64,000 bases of DNA. Origin: Solirubrobacter taibaiensis. GTDB taxonomy: Bacteria > Actinomycetota > Thermoleophilia > Solirubrobacterales > Solirubrobacteraceae. Position 1 is the stretch's first letter, and every line of letters begins with the position of its first letter. The position numbers were made by a program, and so were the translations under genes. The notes beneath the pieces were generated by a model that had not been told where the DNA came from, did no database searches, and saw only the letters and a list, made by a program, of their open reading frames with translations. The stretch is from the NCBI GenBank assembly GCA_027587225.1, contig JAPDDQ010000034.1, positions 26,702 through 90,701 on the forward strand. Reading direction: 5' to 3'. This document shows, in pieces, positions 54,079 to 62,533 of the stretch.

Positions 54079-54797
54079 GCCGTGTACTCGCGACTTACAA
54101 CATCAAGGGCGGCGTCGGCAAGACGTCCGCGGCGGTGAACCTCGCCACGCTGGCCGCGCACGCCGGCGACCCGACGCTGCTCTGGGACCTCGACCCGCAG
54201 GGCGCGAGCACGTTCCTGTTCCGCGTCAAGCCCAAGATCAAGGGCGGCGGCGCGAAGCTCGTGCGCGGCAAGACCGACGCCGACGGCCAGATCAAGGGCA
54301 CCGACACCGAGGGCCTGGACCTGCTGCCGGCCGACTTCTCCTACCGCCACATGGACCTGGCGCTCGACGGCGCGAAGACGAACCGCCTCAACCGCGTGAT
54401 AAAGCCCTTGAGCGAGTACGAGTACGTGTTCCTCGACTGCCCGCCGAGCATCAGCCTCGTGTCCGAGAACGTCTTCGAGGCGGCCGACGCGCTGATCGTC
54501 CCGATCATCCCGGCCACGCTCTCCTCACGCACGCTCGATCAGCTGCACGAGGTGCTCAGCAGCGACGCCAAGGTCCTCGGCTTCTTCTCCATGGCCGATC
54601 GCCGGAAGAAGCTGCACCGCCAGATCATGGACGAGCTGGCCGGCGAGCACGACATCCTCGAGACGGTCATCCCGGCCAGCGCGGACGTGGAGCGGATGGG
54701 CTCTGAACGCCGCGCTGTCGTGGATTTCGCGCCGCGCAGTCGCGCGGCGGTGGCCTATGCGGACCTCTGGAAAGAGGTCCGCTCAAGGCTCACCTAG
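54075..54797 (+). CDS. ParA/MinD-like ATPase
   Basis: 240 aa, GTG start inside the CHAD stop. Deviant Walker A KGGVGKTSAAVNLA, Walker A' strand LLWDLDPQGAST, Walker B VFLDCPPSISL. It lacks an N-terminal HTH, so it is of the small, cargo-positioning type rather than a plasmid ParA with a DNA-binding head. No parB or centromere-like repeats are nearby. Coupling to a polyphosphate-binding CHAD protein suggests positioning of polyP granules (inference). Its stop directly abuts the convergent rpoD stop with no gap. Confidence 0.88.
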   Translation: MSRVLATYNIKGGVGKTSAAVNLATLAAHAGDPTLLWDLDPQGASTFLFRVKPKIKGGGAKLVRGKTDADGQIKGTDTEGLDLLPADFSYRHMDLALDGAKTNRLNRVIKPLSEYEYVFLDCPPSISLVSENVFEAADALIVPIIPATLSSRTLDQLHEVLSSDAKVLGFFSMADRRKKLHRQIMDELAGEHDILETVIPASADVERMGSERRAVVDFAPRSRAAVAYADLWKEVRSRLT

Positions 54798-55925
54798 CTA
54801 GGTTGCGTCACGGAGGCGTTGGGCCTCCGGGAGCGATTCCAGCTTCTTCAACGTGTGGTTCTCGATCTGCCGGATGCGCTCGCGCGTGACGTTGAACGCC
54901 CGCCCGACCTCTTCCAGCGTGTACGGACGCGCGCCGGTGAGGCCGAAGCGCATCTCGATGACTTCCCGCTCACGCTGTGGCAGCGCGTCCAGCGCCCGCC
55001 GCACGTTCTCCTTGCGGAGGTTCTCCGAGGCCACCTCGAAGGGTGACTCGGCCGCTTCGTCTTCGACGAAGTCGCCCAGCTCGGACTCTTCCTCTTCGCC
55101 GATCGGCTTCTCGAGGGAGACCGGCTGCTGCGCCATCCGCAGGATGTCGCGCACCTCGCGCACCGAGCATTCCAGCTCGTTGGCGATCTCCTCGGGCAGC
55201 GGCTCGCGACCGAGCTGCTGCACGAGCTGGCGCTCGACATGCACAACCTTGTTGAGCTTCTCGACCATGTGAACCGGAATCCGGATCGTCCGGCCCTTGT
55301 CCGCGATCGCGCGCGTGACGGCCTGGCGAATCCACCAGGTGGCGTAGGTCGAGAACTTGTAGCCGCGGCGATAGTCGAACTTCTCGACAGCGCGGATGAG
55401 GCCGAGCGAGCCTTCCTGGATCAGATCCAGGAACGACAGGCCACGGCCGAGATAGCCCTTGGCAATCGAGACGACGAGGCGCAGGTTGGCCTCGACCATC
55501 TCCTGCTTGGCGACGAGGTCGCCACGTTCGATTCGACGAGCCAGCTCGACCTCGCGGTCGGCCGTGAGCAACTGCACCTTGCCGATCGAGCGCAGGTAGA
55601 GCCGCAGCGAGTCCAGGCTGGGCTCGACCGTGAGATCGATCTCGGGCTTCTTCGCGTCCGGCGAATCCTTCGCCGACCGCGCCTCGGGCTCCGAGTTGGT
55701 CACGGGCTTGCCTTCAGCCGTGACGATCTCGATCCCCTGGTCCAGCAGATACGCGTGCAGCTCCGCGATCTGCTCCTTGGTGACCTCCACCTCTTCCAGA
55801 GACGTGGCGATCCGCTCGACGGTCAGGATCCCCCGTTCCTGGCCTTCGGCGATGAGCGGCTTGAGCTCGTCGATTTCGGTGATCGACGCTTCATCCGCCA
55901 ACAGTGCTTCGGTCTTGGTGCCCAA
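54798..55925 (-). CDS. rpoD: Primary RNA polymerase sigma factor (sigma-70, RpoD/SigA)
   Basis: 375 aa. Start is TTG at 55925; the in-frame stop just upstream excludes a much longer protein. Region 1.2 begins DSLRLYLRSIGKVQLLTA; region 2 has LDLIQEGSLGLIRAVEKFDY and FSTYATWWIRQA; region 3 VHMVEKLNKV; region 4 ends with EEVGRAFNVTRERIRQIE, the -35-binding helix of housekeeping sigmas. The long N-terminal 1.1 domain of gamma-proteobacterial RpoD is replaced by a short, acidic N-terminus, usual for Actinobacteria. It is divergent from folE2. Confidence 0.95.
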   Translation of the reverse strand: MGTKTEALLADEASITEIDELKPLIAEGQERGILTVERIATSLEEVEVTKEQIAELHAYLLDQGIEIVTAEGKPVTNSEPEARSAKDSPDAKKPEIDLTVEPSLDSLRLYLRSIGKVQLLTADREVELARRIERGDLVAKQEMVEANLRLVVSIAKGYLGRGLSFLDLIQEGSLGLIRAVEKFDYRRGYKFSTYATWWIRQAVTRAIADKGRTIRIPVHMVEKLNKVVHVERQLVQQLGREPLPEEIANELECSVREVRDILRMAQQPVSLEKPIGEEEESELGDFVEDEAAESPFEVASENLRKENVRRALDALPQREREVIEMRFGLTGARPYTLEEVGRAFNVTRERIRQIENHTLKKLESLPEAQRLRDAT

Positions 55926-56167
55926 CCCTCAAATCCTTCGGGACGTAACTTGAGCAGACCCAGCCCCCGAGGCTGCTCCCATCCGTGCCTATCCATCTGT
56001 TCGCGACGTAGTTGTCGCATTGGGCGCCGAGTTTTTGGTTTACCCCTCGTGATCAAGGGGAACTCGTCTGTGCCGTCCCGGCTTTGTAGCACGGGATACG
56101 TGGTCTGTCTTTGGCAAAACCTTGGTCCATTCGTCCAGTTCGGACCTCTCCCCTAGTCTTGGGTGTC
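55926..56167. promoter_or_regulatory. Divergent intergenic region rpoD / folE2
   Basis: 242 bp holding the promoters of both genes. A weak inverted repeat CCCCT...AGGGG spans 56043-56060. TAGTCT lies at 56155-56160, 8-13 bp before the folE2 ATG, and no Shine-Dalgarno is seen, so folE2 may be transcribed leaderless or near-leaderless. No open reading frame is apparent. Confidence 0.4.
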
Positions 56168-57151
56168 ATGACTCTGCCCTTCGAGGACGTTCAGAGCCAG
56201 GCTCCGACGCTCTCGCTCTCCCTCTCGCGCGTGGGTGTAACCAACGTCGAGAAGGTCATCCGCATCGCCAACAACGGCGCTGAACAGCTGTTTTACGCCC
56301 GTCTGGACTGCTTCGTCGACCTCGGCCCGCACCAGAAGGGTGCGCACATGAGCCGGTTCGAGGAGGTTGTCAACGACGCCATCGGCGAGGTCGTGCTCGG
56401 CGAGGCGGCGTTCCGCGCCGAAACGCTGGCCGCCCACATCGCCGAGAAGGTCCGCGACCGGCAGGACTCCCTGCGCGCCGAGGTCCACATCGAGGCCCGC
56501 TACCCCGAGCACAAAGCCGCCCCAGTCTCCGGCATCCAGACGCAGGAGATCTACTCGCTGCTCGGCGCCGCCGTGGCGAGCGAGCGCGGAACCCGCCGGC
56601 TGATCGGCGTCCGCGCCGCCGGGATCACGGCGTGTCCGTGCGCCCAGACCGCGGTCCAGGCGCGCTCGCACGAGCGGCTGCTCGACGACGGCTTCTCCGA
56701 GGACGAGATCGCCCGCATCTTCGAGGCCGTGCCCGTCGCCACCCACAACCAGCGCGGGCTGGGCACGCTGCACATCGGCTGCCCCGAGGACTGCGACACC
56801 GACATCGACGCCCAGGAGCTCGTCCGGATCGTCGAGGAGTCGATGTCCTCGGAGATCTACGAGCTGATGAAGCGCTCCGACGAGGGCGCCGTCGTGGAGA
56901 AGGCGCATCGCCGGCCGCGGTTCGTGGAGGACTGCGTGCGGGAGGCGATCCGCGGCACCGTGGAGCACTTCGACTTCCTCAGCGACCGCCACTTCGTGTC
57001 CGCGCGCCAGGAGAACCTGGAGACCATCCACCAGCACAACGTGACCGCCGAGCGCTTCGGGCTCATGGGCCAGATCCGGGGCGAGATCGCCACGGGCGAC
57101 CACTCGCCGCACCACGTGTCGCTCCGTGAGTGGCTCGACGGCGCGCACTGA
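56168..57151 (+). CDS. folE2: GTP cyclohydrolase I, FolE2/MptA (type IB)
   Basis: 327 aa; ATG at 56168 chosen over an upstream in-frame ATG, since FolE2 proteins begin near LPFEDVQ. It makes dihydroneopterin triphosphate from GTP for folate synthesis. Signature: GVRAAGITACPCAQT (the catalytic Cys lies in CPC), HNQRGLGTLHIG, and RPRFVEDCVREA. This class replaces zinc-dependent FolE in many Actinobacteria. No other folate genes are adjacent. Its last 26 bp overlap the next gene. Confidence 0.94.
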   Translation: MTLPFEDVQSQAPTLSLSLSRVGVTNVEKVIRIANNGAEQLFYARLDCFVDLGPHQKGAHMSRFEEVVNDAIGEVVLGEAAFRAETLAAHIAEKVRDRQDSLRAEVHIEARYPEHKAAPVSGIQTQEIYSLLGAAVASERGTRRLIGVRAAGITACPCAQTAVQARSHERLLDDGFSEDEIARIFEAVPVATHNQRGLGTLHIGCPEDCDTDIDAQELVRIVEESMSSEIYELMKRSDEGAVVEKAHRRPRFVEDCVREAIRGTVEHFDFLSDRHFVSARQENLETIHQHNVTAERFGLMGQIRGEIATGDHSPHHVSLREWLDGAH

Positions 57152-58244
57152 CGTCGTCGGGCCGGGGGTGACGATCGACCCGGGGCTCGTCCCCGGGTTC
57201 GCGCAGGCGCGCGTGGCCTTCCTCGTCGATGGGGTCGAGGTCACGCCCCGCGTCGTCGCCCACCGCTGGGACCCGGACCTGACGGAGACGGTCTACGCGC
57301 TCACCGACGCGCTCCGGCTGACGGAGCGCCGCGGCATCCGCGGGGACGTGCTGTGCGCGGACTGGGCGTACGAGGGCGCCGGGCGGGTGAAGGTGCGGGG
57401 CGCGGCCACCACCGGGCTGCGTGTCTCGCTGAGCGGCGGCTCGCCGCTCGGGGCGGATCTGAACGAGCGGCCGTTCGCGGCCTGGCTGGCGCGCCACGCG
57501 CCGCGGCTCACCACCGATTCGCCCGCGTTAGCCGACCGCTACGCGGCCCAGTGGTTCGCCGTCTACGCGGACGGGCCGGGGCCCTTGGCGTTGAAGTTGC
57601 GCGAGCTGCGCTGGATGCGGGCGGTGTCGGGAGTGGAGGCGCGGCTGGCGGGCTGGGACGGCGCCGGTGACCCGTACACGCCGGCGATCGAGCTCGGCGA
57701 GCACCACCAGGTGTCGCTGTTCGCGGCGCGCGAGGCGGCACTGGACGCCGTGGTGGCCCGCGGCGGATTCGGCGCCGTTCCCACCCGCTTGGACCAGGCC
57801 GTCTGGCACTGGGGCATGGTCCTCGCGCTGGGCGGACCGGATCTGCGCGACGCGGTCGCGGGCAAGTTCCTGCACGACGGGTACTTCCGCGACGCGCCGC
57901 ACATCACCTGGACGGCCGCGCTCCCGTTCCTGCTCGCCGACTTCGGCGAGCGCGCGCGGCTGGGCCTCGCGCAGGCGGTCGACGCGCTGCGCCTCGGCAG
58001 CGACGTGGAGACCTCGTGGGTGCTGCTCGCGCTCGCGCGCGTGAAGTTCGCCGGCCGCTTCGAGCGCACCTGGAGCGCCTGGGCGCCCGTCGGCGCCTGC
58101 GCGTGGCTGGACACGTTCTTCCGCGGCGTCGTGTACGACGGGCTGGCCGACGTCGGTCCGCTGCGCGTGGACGACGTGCCGTGGAAGGACGAGGAGATCA
58201 GCTGGGAACGCGACGGGCCTGGCGGGCCTGCACGAGCGACCTGA
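57126..58244 (+). CDS. Unrecognised 372 aa protein
   Basis: GTG start at 57126, inside the folE2 3' end (26-bp overlap in another frame), so translation is likely coupled. A beta-rich N-terminal part (residues 10-110: VAFLVDGVEVTPRVVAHRWD) precedes an alpha-helical C-terminal part (WHWGMVLALGGPDLRDAV, ITWTAALPFLLADFGERA, RFERTWSAWAPVGACAWL) that recalls alpha-toroid folds, but no family is recognised. Several Trp/His/Asp clusters could be an active site. Its 3' end overlaps the convergent pgsA by 47 bp. Confidence 0.6.
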   Translation: MSGSTARTDVVGPGVTIDPGLVPGFAQARVAFLVDGVEVTPRVVAHRWDPDLTETVYALTDALRLTERRGIRGDVLCADWAYEGAGRVKVRGAATTGLRVSLSGGSPLGADLNERPFAAWLARHAPRLTTDSPALADRYAAQWFAVYADGPGPLALKLRELRWMRAVSGVEARLAGWDGAGDPYTPAIELGEHHQVSLFAAREAALDAVVARGGFGAVPTRLDQAVWHWGMVLALGGPDLRDAVAGKFLHDGYFRDAPHITWTAALPFLLADFGERARLGLAQAVDALRLGSDVETSWVLLALARVKFAGRFERTWSAWAPVGACAWLDTFFRGVVYDGLADVGPLRVDDVPWKDEEISWERDGPGGPARAT

Positions 58245-58752
58245 ACCCGAAGAAGTAGTCCGCCCCGGAGATGACGGTGATGATCATCGTCACCCACACC
58301 AGCGCGTCGACCCACAGCGGCGAGCCGTCGACGATGATCAGCACCAGCACCATCGCGACCTGGAAGACCGTCTTGATCTTGCCCCAGATGCTGGCTGGGA
58401 TGACCTCGCCGTGCTCCATCGCGAGCTGGCGCAGCCCGGTCACCGCGAACTCCCGGGCGATGATCACCATCGCCACCCAGGCGCTCAGGCGGCCGAGTTG
58501 GACGAGGCTGACGAGCGCGGCCGTGACCAGCAGCTTGTCCGCCAGCGGATCCATCAGCTTGCCGAACGTGGTGACCGACTTCTGACGGCGGGCGATCCAC
58601 CCGTCCAGGGCGTCCGTGAACGACGCGAGGATGAATACCGCGGCGGCGACTTCGTCCAGCCCTCCGCCTTCTTGCACGAGCACCGCGACAAGCACGGGGA
58701 CGAGCAGGATCCGCAGGAGGGTCAGGACGTTCGGGACGTTGAGCTCGAACAA
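58198..58752 (-). CDS. pgsA: CDP-diacylglycerol-glycerol-3-phosphate 3-phosphatidyltransferase
   Basis: 184 aa, TTG start at 58752. Integral membrane enzyme of phosphatidylglycerol synthesis. The CDP-alcohol phosphotransferase motif is complete: D47-x2-D50-G51-x2-A54-R55-x8-G64-x3-D68-x3-D72. Five or six membrane helices surround it. N-terminal NVPNVLTLLRILLVPVLV is the usual entry. The 3' end overlaps the convergent gene at 57126 by 47 bp. Confidence 0.94.
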   Translation of the reverse strand: MFELNVPNVLTLLRILLVPVLVAVLVQEGGGLDEVAAAVFILASFTDALDGWIARRQKSVTTFGKLMDPLADKLLVTAALVSLVQLGRLSAWVAMVIIAREFAVTGLRQLAMEHGEVIPASIWGKIKTVFQVAMVLVLIIVDGSPLWVDALVWVTMIITVISGADYFFGFRSLVQARQARRVPS

Positions 58753-58832
58753 CCCGCCGTGAACGTTATCTCCCAGCGCGAGTTCAGCTGCTGTTTAGTC
58801 TCGGTTCAGGCGGCTACGGAAAGCTTCCGGGC

Positions 58833-59390
58833 ATGACGCGCATCGTGGTCATCGATCCGCAGCCGGCCGTTCGCGCCGGACTCGCGATGATGCTGCGCAC
58901 CGAGCCGGGCCTGGTCCCGGTGGGTGTGGCCGTGGCGGCCGACGACGGACTGGAGCTCGTGGAGCGCCAGCGCCCGGACGTCGTGTTGCTCGATGCCTCT
59001 TCCCTCGCGCTGACCCGCAAGCTGCGGGCGCTCGAGCATCCGCCGCGCGTCGTGCTCTACGCGGCGGTCGAGGACGATGCGCTCGGCGTCATGGCGCGCG
59101 TCGCCGGCGCCGACGGGCTCGTGTCCAAGACGGCCGAAGCGGACGTGTTGTACGCGGCCCTGCGCGCCGTCGGCCGCGGCGGCACCGCCCTTCCGGCGCT
59201 GAGCCGCGACGCGATGGACGCCGCCGCGCACCGCGTGCAGCCGGAGGACCTTGCGCTGCTGGCCATGCTCGTGGACCGCACAGAACCCGCTGAGGTGGCC
59301 GCGACGCTGCGACTGAACCCGCGCAAGATGGCGCGGCGGATCGAGCGGCTGCTCGCGACGCTCCGCCCGCAGCGCCCTCGCGCCGTCTGA
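58833..59390 (+). CDS. Response-regulator-like protein with shortened LuxR-type output
   Basis: 185 aa. Receiver about 1-120: D8 (IDPQP) stands in for the usual acidic pair, D54 (VVLLDAS) is the phospho-acceptor, and K99 (LVSK) is present; the switch Ser/Thr is replaced by Ala77 (LYAA). The C-terminal 50 residues, PEDLALLAMLVDRTEPAEVAATL then NPRKMARRIERL, look like a LuxR HTH missing its usual length. It is an orphan: no kinase is adjacent. ClpP follows 19 bp later, possibly on the same transcript. Confidence 0.8.
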   Translation: MTRIVVIDPQPAVRAGLAMMLRTEPGLVPVGVAVAADDGLELVERQRPDVVLLDASSLALTRKLRALEHPPRVVLYAAVEDDALGVMARVAGADGLVSKTAEADVLYAALRAVGRGGTALPALSRDAMDAAAHRVQPEDLALLAMLVDRTEPAEVAATLRLNPRKMARRIERLLATLRPQRPRAV

Positions 59391-59409
59391 GGGATATCGT
59401 GGGGGCGTA

Positions 59410-59991
59410 ATGCCTCTCGTCCCCATGGTCATCGAGCGCACCGCCCGCGGCGAGCGTGAGTTCGACATCTTCTCGCGGCTGCTGAACGAGCGGATCATCT
59501 TCCTCGGCGGCGCGGTCGACGATCAGCTCGCGAACCTCGTCGTCGCGCAGTTGCTGCATCTGGAGTCCCAGGACCCGGATAAGGACATCTCGATCTACAT
59601 CAACTCGCCCGGCGGCTCGATCTACGCCGGCTTGGCGATCTACGACACGATGAACTTCATCAAGCCCGACGTGGCGACGATGTGCGTCGGGATCGCGATG
59701 TCGATGGGTTCGCTGCTGCTGGCCGGTGGCGCGAAGGGCAAGCGCATGTCGCTGCCCAACTCGCGGATCCTGATCCACCAGCCGTCAGCGGGCTTCGAGG
59801 GCCAGTCCACGGACATCGAGATCCACGCCCGCGAGATCATCAAGACGCGCAAGCGGATCGACGAGATCTACGCCAAGCACACGGAGCAGCCCGAAGAAGT
59901 GGTGCACCGCGACATGGAGCGCGACCGCTTCTTCACCGCCGACCAGGCCGCCGAGTACGGCCTGATCGACCGCGTCATTCACACGCACTAG
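59410..59991 (+). CDS. clpP: ATP-dependent Clp protease proteolytic subunit
   Basis: 193 aa, normal ClpP length. Catalytic triad: S98 in GIAMSMGSLLL, H123 in ILIHQPSAG, D172 in ERDRFFTADQA. The oxyanion strand INSPGGSIYAG is intact. The serine motif (AMSMGS) differs from the common AASMGA but keeps the Ser. No clpX or clpC is adjacent. The convergent FAH gene begins its 3' end only 4 bp away. Confidence 0.94.
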   Translation: MPLVPMVIERTARGEREFDIFSRLLNERIIFLGGAVDDQLANLVVAQLLHLESQDPDKDISIYINSPGGSIYAGLAIYDTMNFIKPDVATMCVGIAMSMGSLLLAGGAKGKRMSLPNSRILIHQPSAGFEGQSTDIEIHAREIIKTRKRIDEIYAKHTEQPEEVVHRDMERDRFFTADQAAEYGLIDRVIHTH

Positions 59992-59995
59992 CTCC

Positions 59996-60781
59996 TTACA
60001 GGACCGAGTGCTCGATCACCCCGAGCGCTTCGATCTCGACTCTGACGGTGTCGCCGGGCTGGAGGTAGCGGGGCGGGTCGAACGCCTCGCCGACGCCGCT
60101 CGGCGTGCCCGTCAGCACGATCGCTCCGGGCTCGAGCGTGCAGGCCTCGGCGATGAAGTCGACGATCTCGCGCGGGTTGAAGATCATCGAGCGCGTGTTC
60201 CCGTCCTGGCGGAGCTCGTTGTTGACGTGCGTCGTGATGCGCAGGCCGAGCGCGTCCGGCAGCTCGTCCGTGGTCGTGATCCACGGGCCCCAGGGGCACG
60301 AGCCGTCGAAGCCCTTCGCGCGGGCCCACTGCTTCTCGCTGCGCTGCAGGTCCCGGGCTGAGAGGTCGTTGGCCACGGCGTAGCCGATGATCTGGTTGCC
60401 CTCGCCCATCACCAGGACGAGCTCGGCCTCATAGTCGAGGGCCTGGCTGGCCTTCGGCGCCTGCACCAACTCGTTGGGCGCGGCGCTCGAGAGCGGCAGC
60501 TTGAGGAAGATCAGCGGCTTGTCCGGGCGCTCCGAGCCGAGCTCGGCGATGTGCTCGGCGTAGTTGCGACCGACGCAGAAGATCGCCGGCGGGCGCGGGA
60601 TCGGCTCCAGCAGCGTGACCTCGCTGAGCGCGTAGTCCGGGCCGGTGGCGGGGGCACGATCGGGGTCGCGGAGGAGCTCCAAGAGCGGCGAATCGCTATT
60701 GAAGGTCACGATGCGGCTGCCCCGAACCTCACCGGTGAGACCCGAGGTGCCGCCTGGAGGAATGAACGTGGCGAGTTTCAT
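59996..60781 (-). CDS. Fumarylacetoacetate hydrolase (FAH)-family protein
   Basis: 261 aa. FAH fold with metal ligands in YEAELVLVMG and NDLSARDLQ, then KGFDGSCPWGPWI and the family end LTGTPSGVG. Members hydrolyse or decarboxylate acylpyruvates and related oxo acids (FAHD1, HpcE, oxaloacetate tautomerase). The substrate cannot be chosen from sequence; no aromatic catabolism genes surround it. It is divergent by 7 bp from the GAF/GGDEF-like gene at 60789. Confidence 0.9.
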   Translation of the reverse strand: MKLATFIPPGGTSGLTGEVRGSRIVTFNSDSPLLELLRDPDRAPATGPDYALSEVTLLEPIPRPPAIFCVGRNYAEHIAELGSERPDKPLIFLKLPLSSAAPNELVQAPKASQALDYEAELVLVMGEGNQIIGYAVANDLSARDLQRSEKQWARAKGFDGSCPWGPWITTTDELPDALGLRITTHVNNELRQDGNTRSMIFNPREIVDFIAEACTLEPGAIVLTGTPSGVGEAFDPPRYLQPGDTVRVEIEALGVIEHSVL

Positions 60782-60788
60782 TGGACGG

Positions 60789-62309
60789 ATGACCGGCTTC
60801 AGAGTCGACGATGGAATGACGATGATGTCGTACGTGGACGTGAGCGCAATTCAAGCTGCAGCGGCGGCAACCTCGACGACGTACCGATCGTTCGCCGACG
60901 CGACGCGCTCCGTGCTCGACCTGCTCGAGCGCCACATGCCCGATGCCGCGGTGTTCATGGCGCACCTCGACCGGGGCCAATTCATCCACCGCATCGTGGA
61001 TGTGCGCGGGAGCGCAGATTACGGGCTGCGCTCGAATCAGGCGCTGCCCTTGGGCGACGCCTTCTGCTCGCACATGGCCGAGGGGCGCGGTCCGCGCCTG
61101 ACCGGTGATGTCGGCAGCGTCGAGGCCTATAAGGCGCTCCCGATGCAGCGCAGCACCGGCGCCCGGTCGTATCTGGGCGTGCCGCTGGAGCTGTCCGACG
61201 GGACGCGCGTCGGCGCGCTGTCCGCGGTGTCGCGGCGACGCAATGCCTTTACTGCTGCTGATGAGCAGTTGTTCGTGATGCTGGCGCGAGTGCTGGCGGG
61301 CGAACTTGAACGAGAGTCCAACGCACGAGATTTGCGCAGGTTCAACGACATGCTTCGAGATCAGGCCAGAGGAATGGGTGCGATCGGCCGTGTGGCCAAG
61401 GCGCTCGCGGCGGGTGATGATGCCCGCCAGGCGATCTGCGAGGCGGCCGCCGAGGTCATGGACGCGCCGGTCGCGTTCCTGCTGGAGCCGTCGGGCCGCG
61501 ACTTCGCGTCGACCGCGATGTCCGGCGCGAACGTGCAGCCCGTGACGATCCAGCCGCGCGGCGACGGGTCGACGGGCGGGAAGGCGTTCACCGCGAAGGA
61601 GGCGTACTTCGTCGCCGACGCGCGCAACCATCCCGCGCTGGCCGCTCCGCTGGTCGAAGCCACTTCGGCTCGTAGCGCCGTGTTCGAGCCGGTGCTGCGC
61701 GACGGCGACGTCTGCGGCGTGCTGATCGTCATCTGGCAGCGGCCGCTGGAGAAGATGCCCGAGGCCTCCGGCGGGATGCTCAAGCTGGTCGCGGCGCAGG
61801 CCGCGATCGCGATCGAGCACGCCGGCCTGCGGGCGCGGGTGGCGGCGTTGGCTCTGACCGACGCGCTGACCGGCCTAGTGACGAAGCGTGTGTTCGACGA
61901 GGAGCTGCCGCGTGAGCTCGCGCGTGCCCGCCGCGGCGATACGCCCGTGTCGCTGGCGATCGTCGACCTGGACCACATGACCGCGTTCAACATGATGCGC
62001 GGCGAGGGCGAGGGCGACCGGCTCGTCAAGGAGACCGCGGCGCGGTGGCGCAACGAGCTCCGCGAGGTGGACGTGCTGGCACGTCTGGACGGCGTGTCGT
62101 TCGCCTTGGTTCTGCCGAGCTGTGGCTTGTCTGAGGCGGTCGAGGTGCTGGACCGCGTGCGTGGCGCGACGCCGCGTGGGCAGACCGCTTCCGCGGGTGT
62201 CGCGCGCTGGGACGGCGAGGAGCCGGCCGAGCTGCTGATGCTCCGCGCCCAGGATGCGCTGACGGCCGCGAAGTCTTCCGGCCGAAACGTCACCATCCCC
62301 GCCGAATAG
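60789..62309 (+). CDS. Tandem-GAF protein with degenerate GGDEF domain
   Basis: 506 aa from the ATG at 60789; in-frame ATGs at 60816 and 60825 are alternatives. No membrane segment. GAF1 spans about 30-180 (ALPLGDAFCSHMAEG, SYLGVPLELSDGTRVGAL), GAF2 about 205-345 (VFEPVLRDGDVCGVLIVIW). The C-terminal domain starts like a diguanylate cyclase (LTDALTGLVTKRVFDEEL, VDLDHMTAFN), but the active-site GGDEF is replaced by LDGVSF (433-438), so c-di-GMP synthesis is not expected. It may bind GTP or c-di-GMP or act as a scaffold. The gene starts 7 bp from the divergent FAH gene. Confidence 0.87.
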   Translation: MTGFRVDDGMTMMSYVDVSAIQAAAAATSTTYRSFADATRSVLDLLERHMPDAAVFMAHLDRGQFIHRIVDVRGSADYGLRSNQALPLGDAFCSHMAEGRGPRLTGDVGSVEAYKALPMQRSTGARSYLGVPLELSDGTRVGALSAVSRRRNAFTAADEQLFVMLARVLAGELERESNARDLRRFNDMLRDQARGMGAIGRVAKALAAGDDARQAICEAAAEVMDAPVAFLLEPSGRDFASTAMSGANVQPVTIQPRGDGSTGGKAFTAKEAYFVADARNHPALAAPLVEATSARSAVFEPVLRDGDVCGVLIVIWQRPLEKMPEASGGMLKLVAAQAAIAIEHAGLRARVAALALTDALTGLVTKRVFDEELPRELARARRGDTPVSLAIVDLDHMTAFNMMRGEGEGDRLVKETAARWRNELREVDVLARLDGVSFALVLPSCGLSEAVEVLDRVRGATPRGQTASAGVARWDGEEPAELLMLRAQDALTAAKSSGRNVTIPAE

Positions 62310-62371
62310 CGCGGGTTTACAGAAGTCCGCTCGCGCGTCGTGTAGGCTTGCGGCGCAGAAATCGAGTAGAA

Positions 62372-62516
62372 GCCGAGTTCTCTCGCCCCCTGGGTGAGAG
62401 GAACGGGGGACCCAGTTTGTCGGCCATGGTCAGGCCGAATGGGGCGAATCGCCGCCTGGTTGGCGGCGTAGCGCAGGCCTTTGCGCGAGCCCGACAGCTA
62501 ACCCCGTAGGCACGAG
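62372..62516 (+). promoter_or_regulatory. c-di-AMP riboswitch (ydaO/yuaA type)
   Basis: The conserved elements occur in the right order: GAACGGGGGACCCAG (62401-62415), GGGGCGAATCGCCGCC (62441-62456), and GAGCCCGACAGCTAACCCCGTAGGC (62487-62511). These match the ydaO RNA class, which in Actinobacteria usually controls cell-wall hydrolase genes and is turned off by c-di-AMP. The 3' edge runs into CCTTAAGGAG, where the ribosome site of the next gene (AAGGAG, 62522-62527) can pair with CCTT, so translation control is plausible. Boundaries are approximate. Confidence 0.9.
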
Positions 62517-62533
62517 GCCTTAAGGAGTGAGAG

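Noticed and set aside
54075..54797. Chromosome partition locus (parAB-oriC)
   Set aside because: The ParA has no ParB partner, no parS-like repeats and no dnaA, gidB or rnpA neighbours; the CHAD partner points to another role.
56043..56060. CCCCT...AGGGG inverted repeat as a terminator or riboswitch
   Set aside because: Only 5 bp of stem with an 8-base loop between divergent genes; too weak to call.
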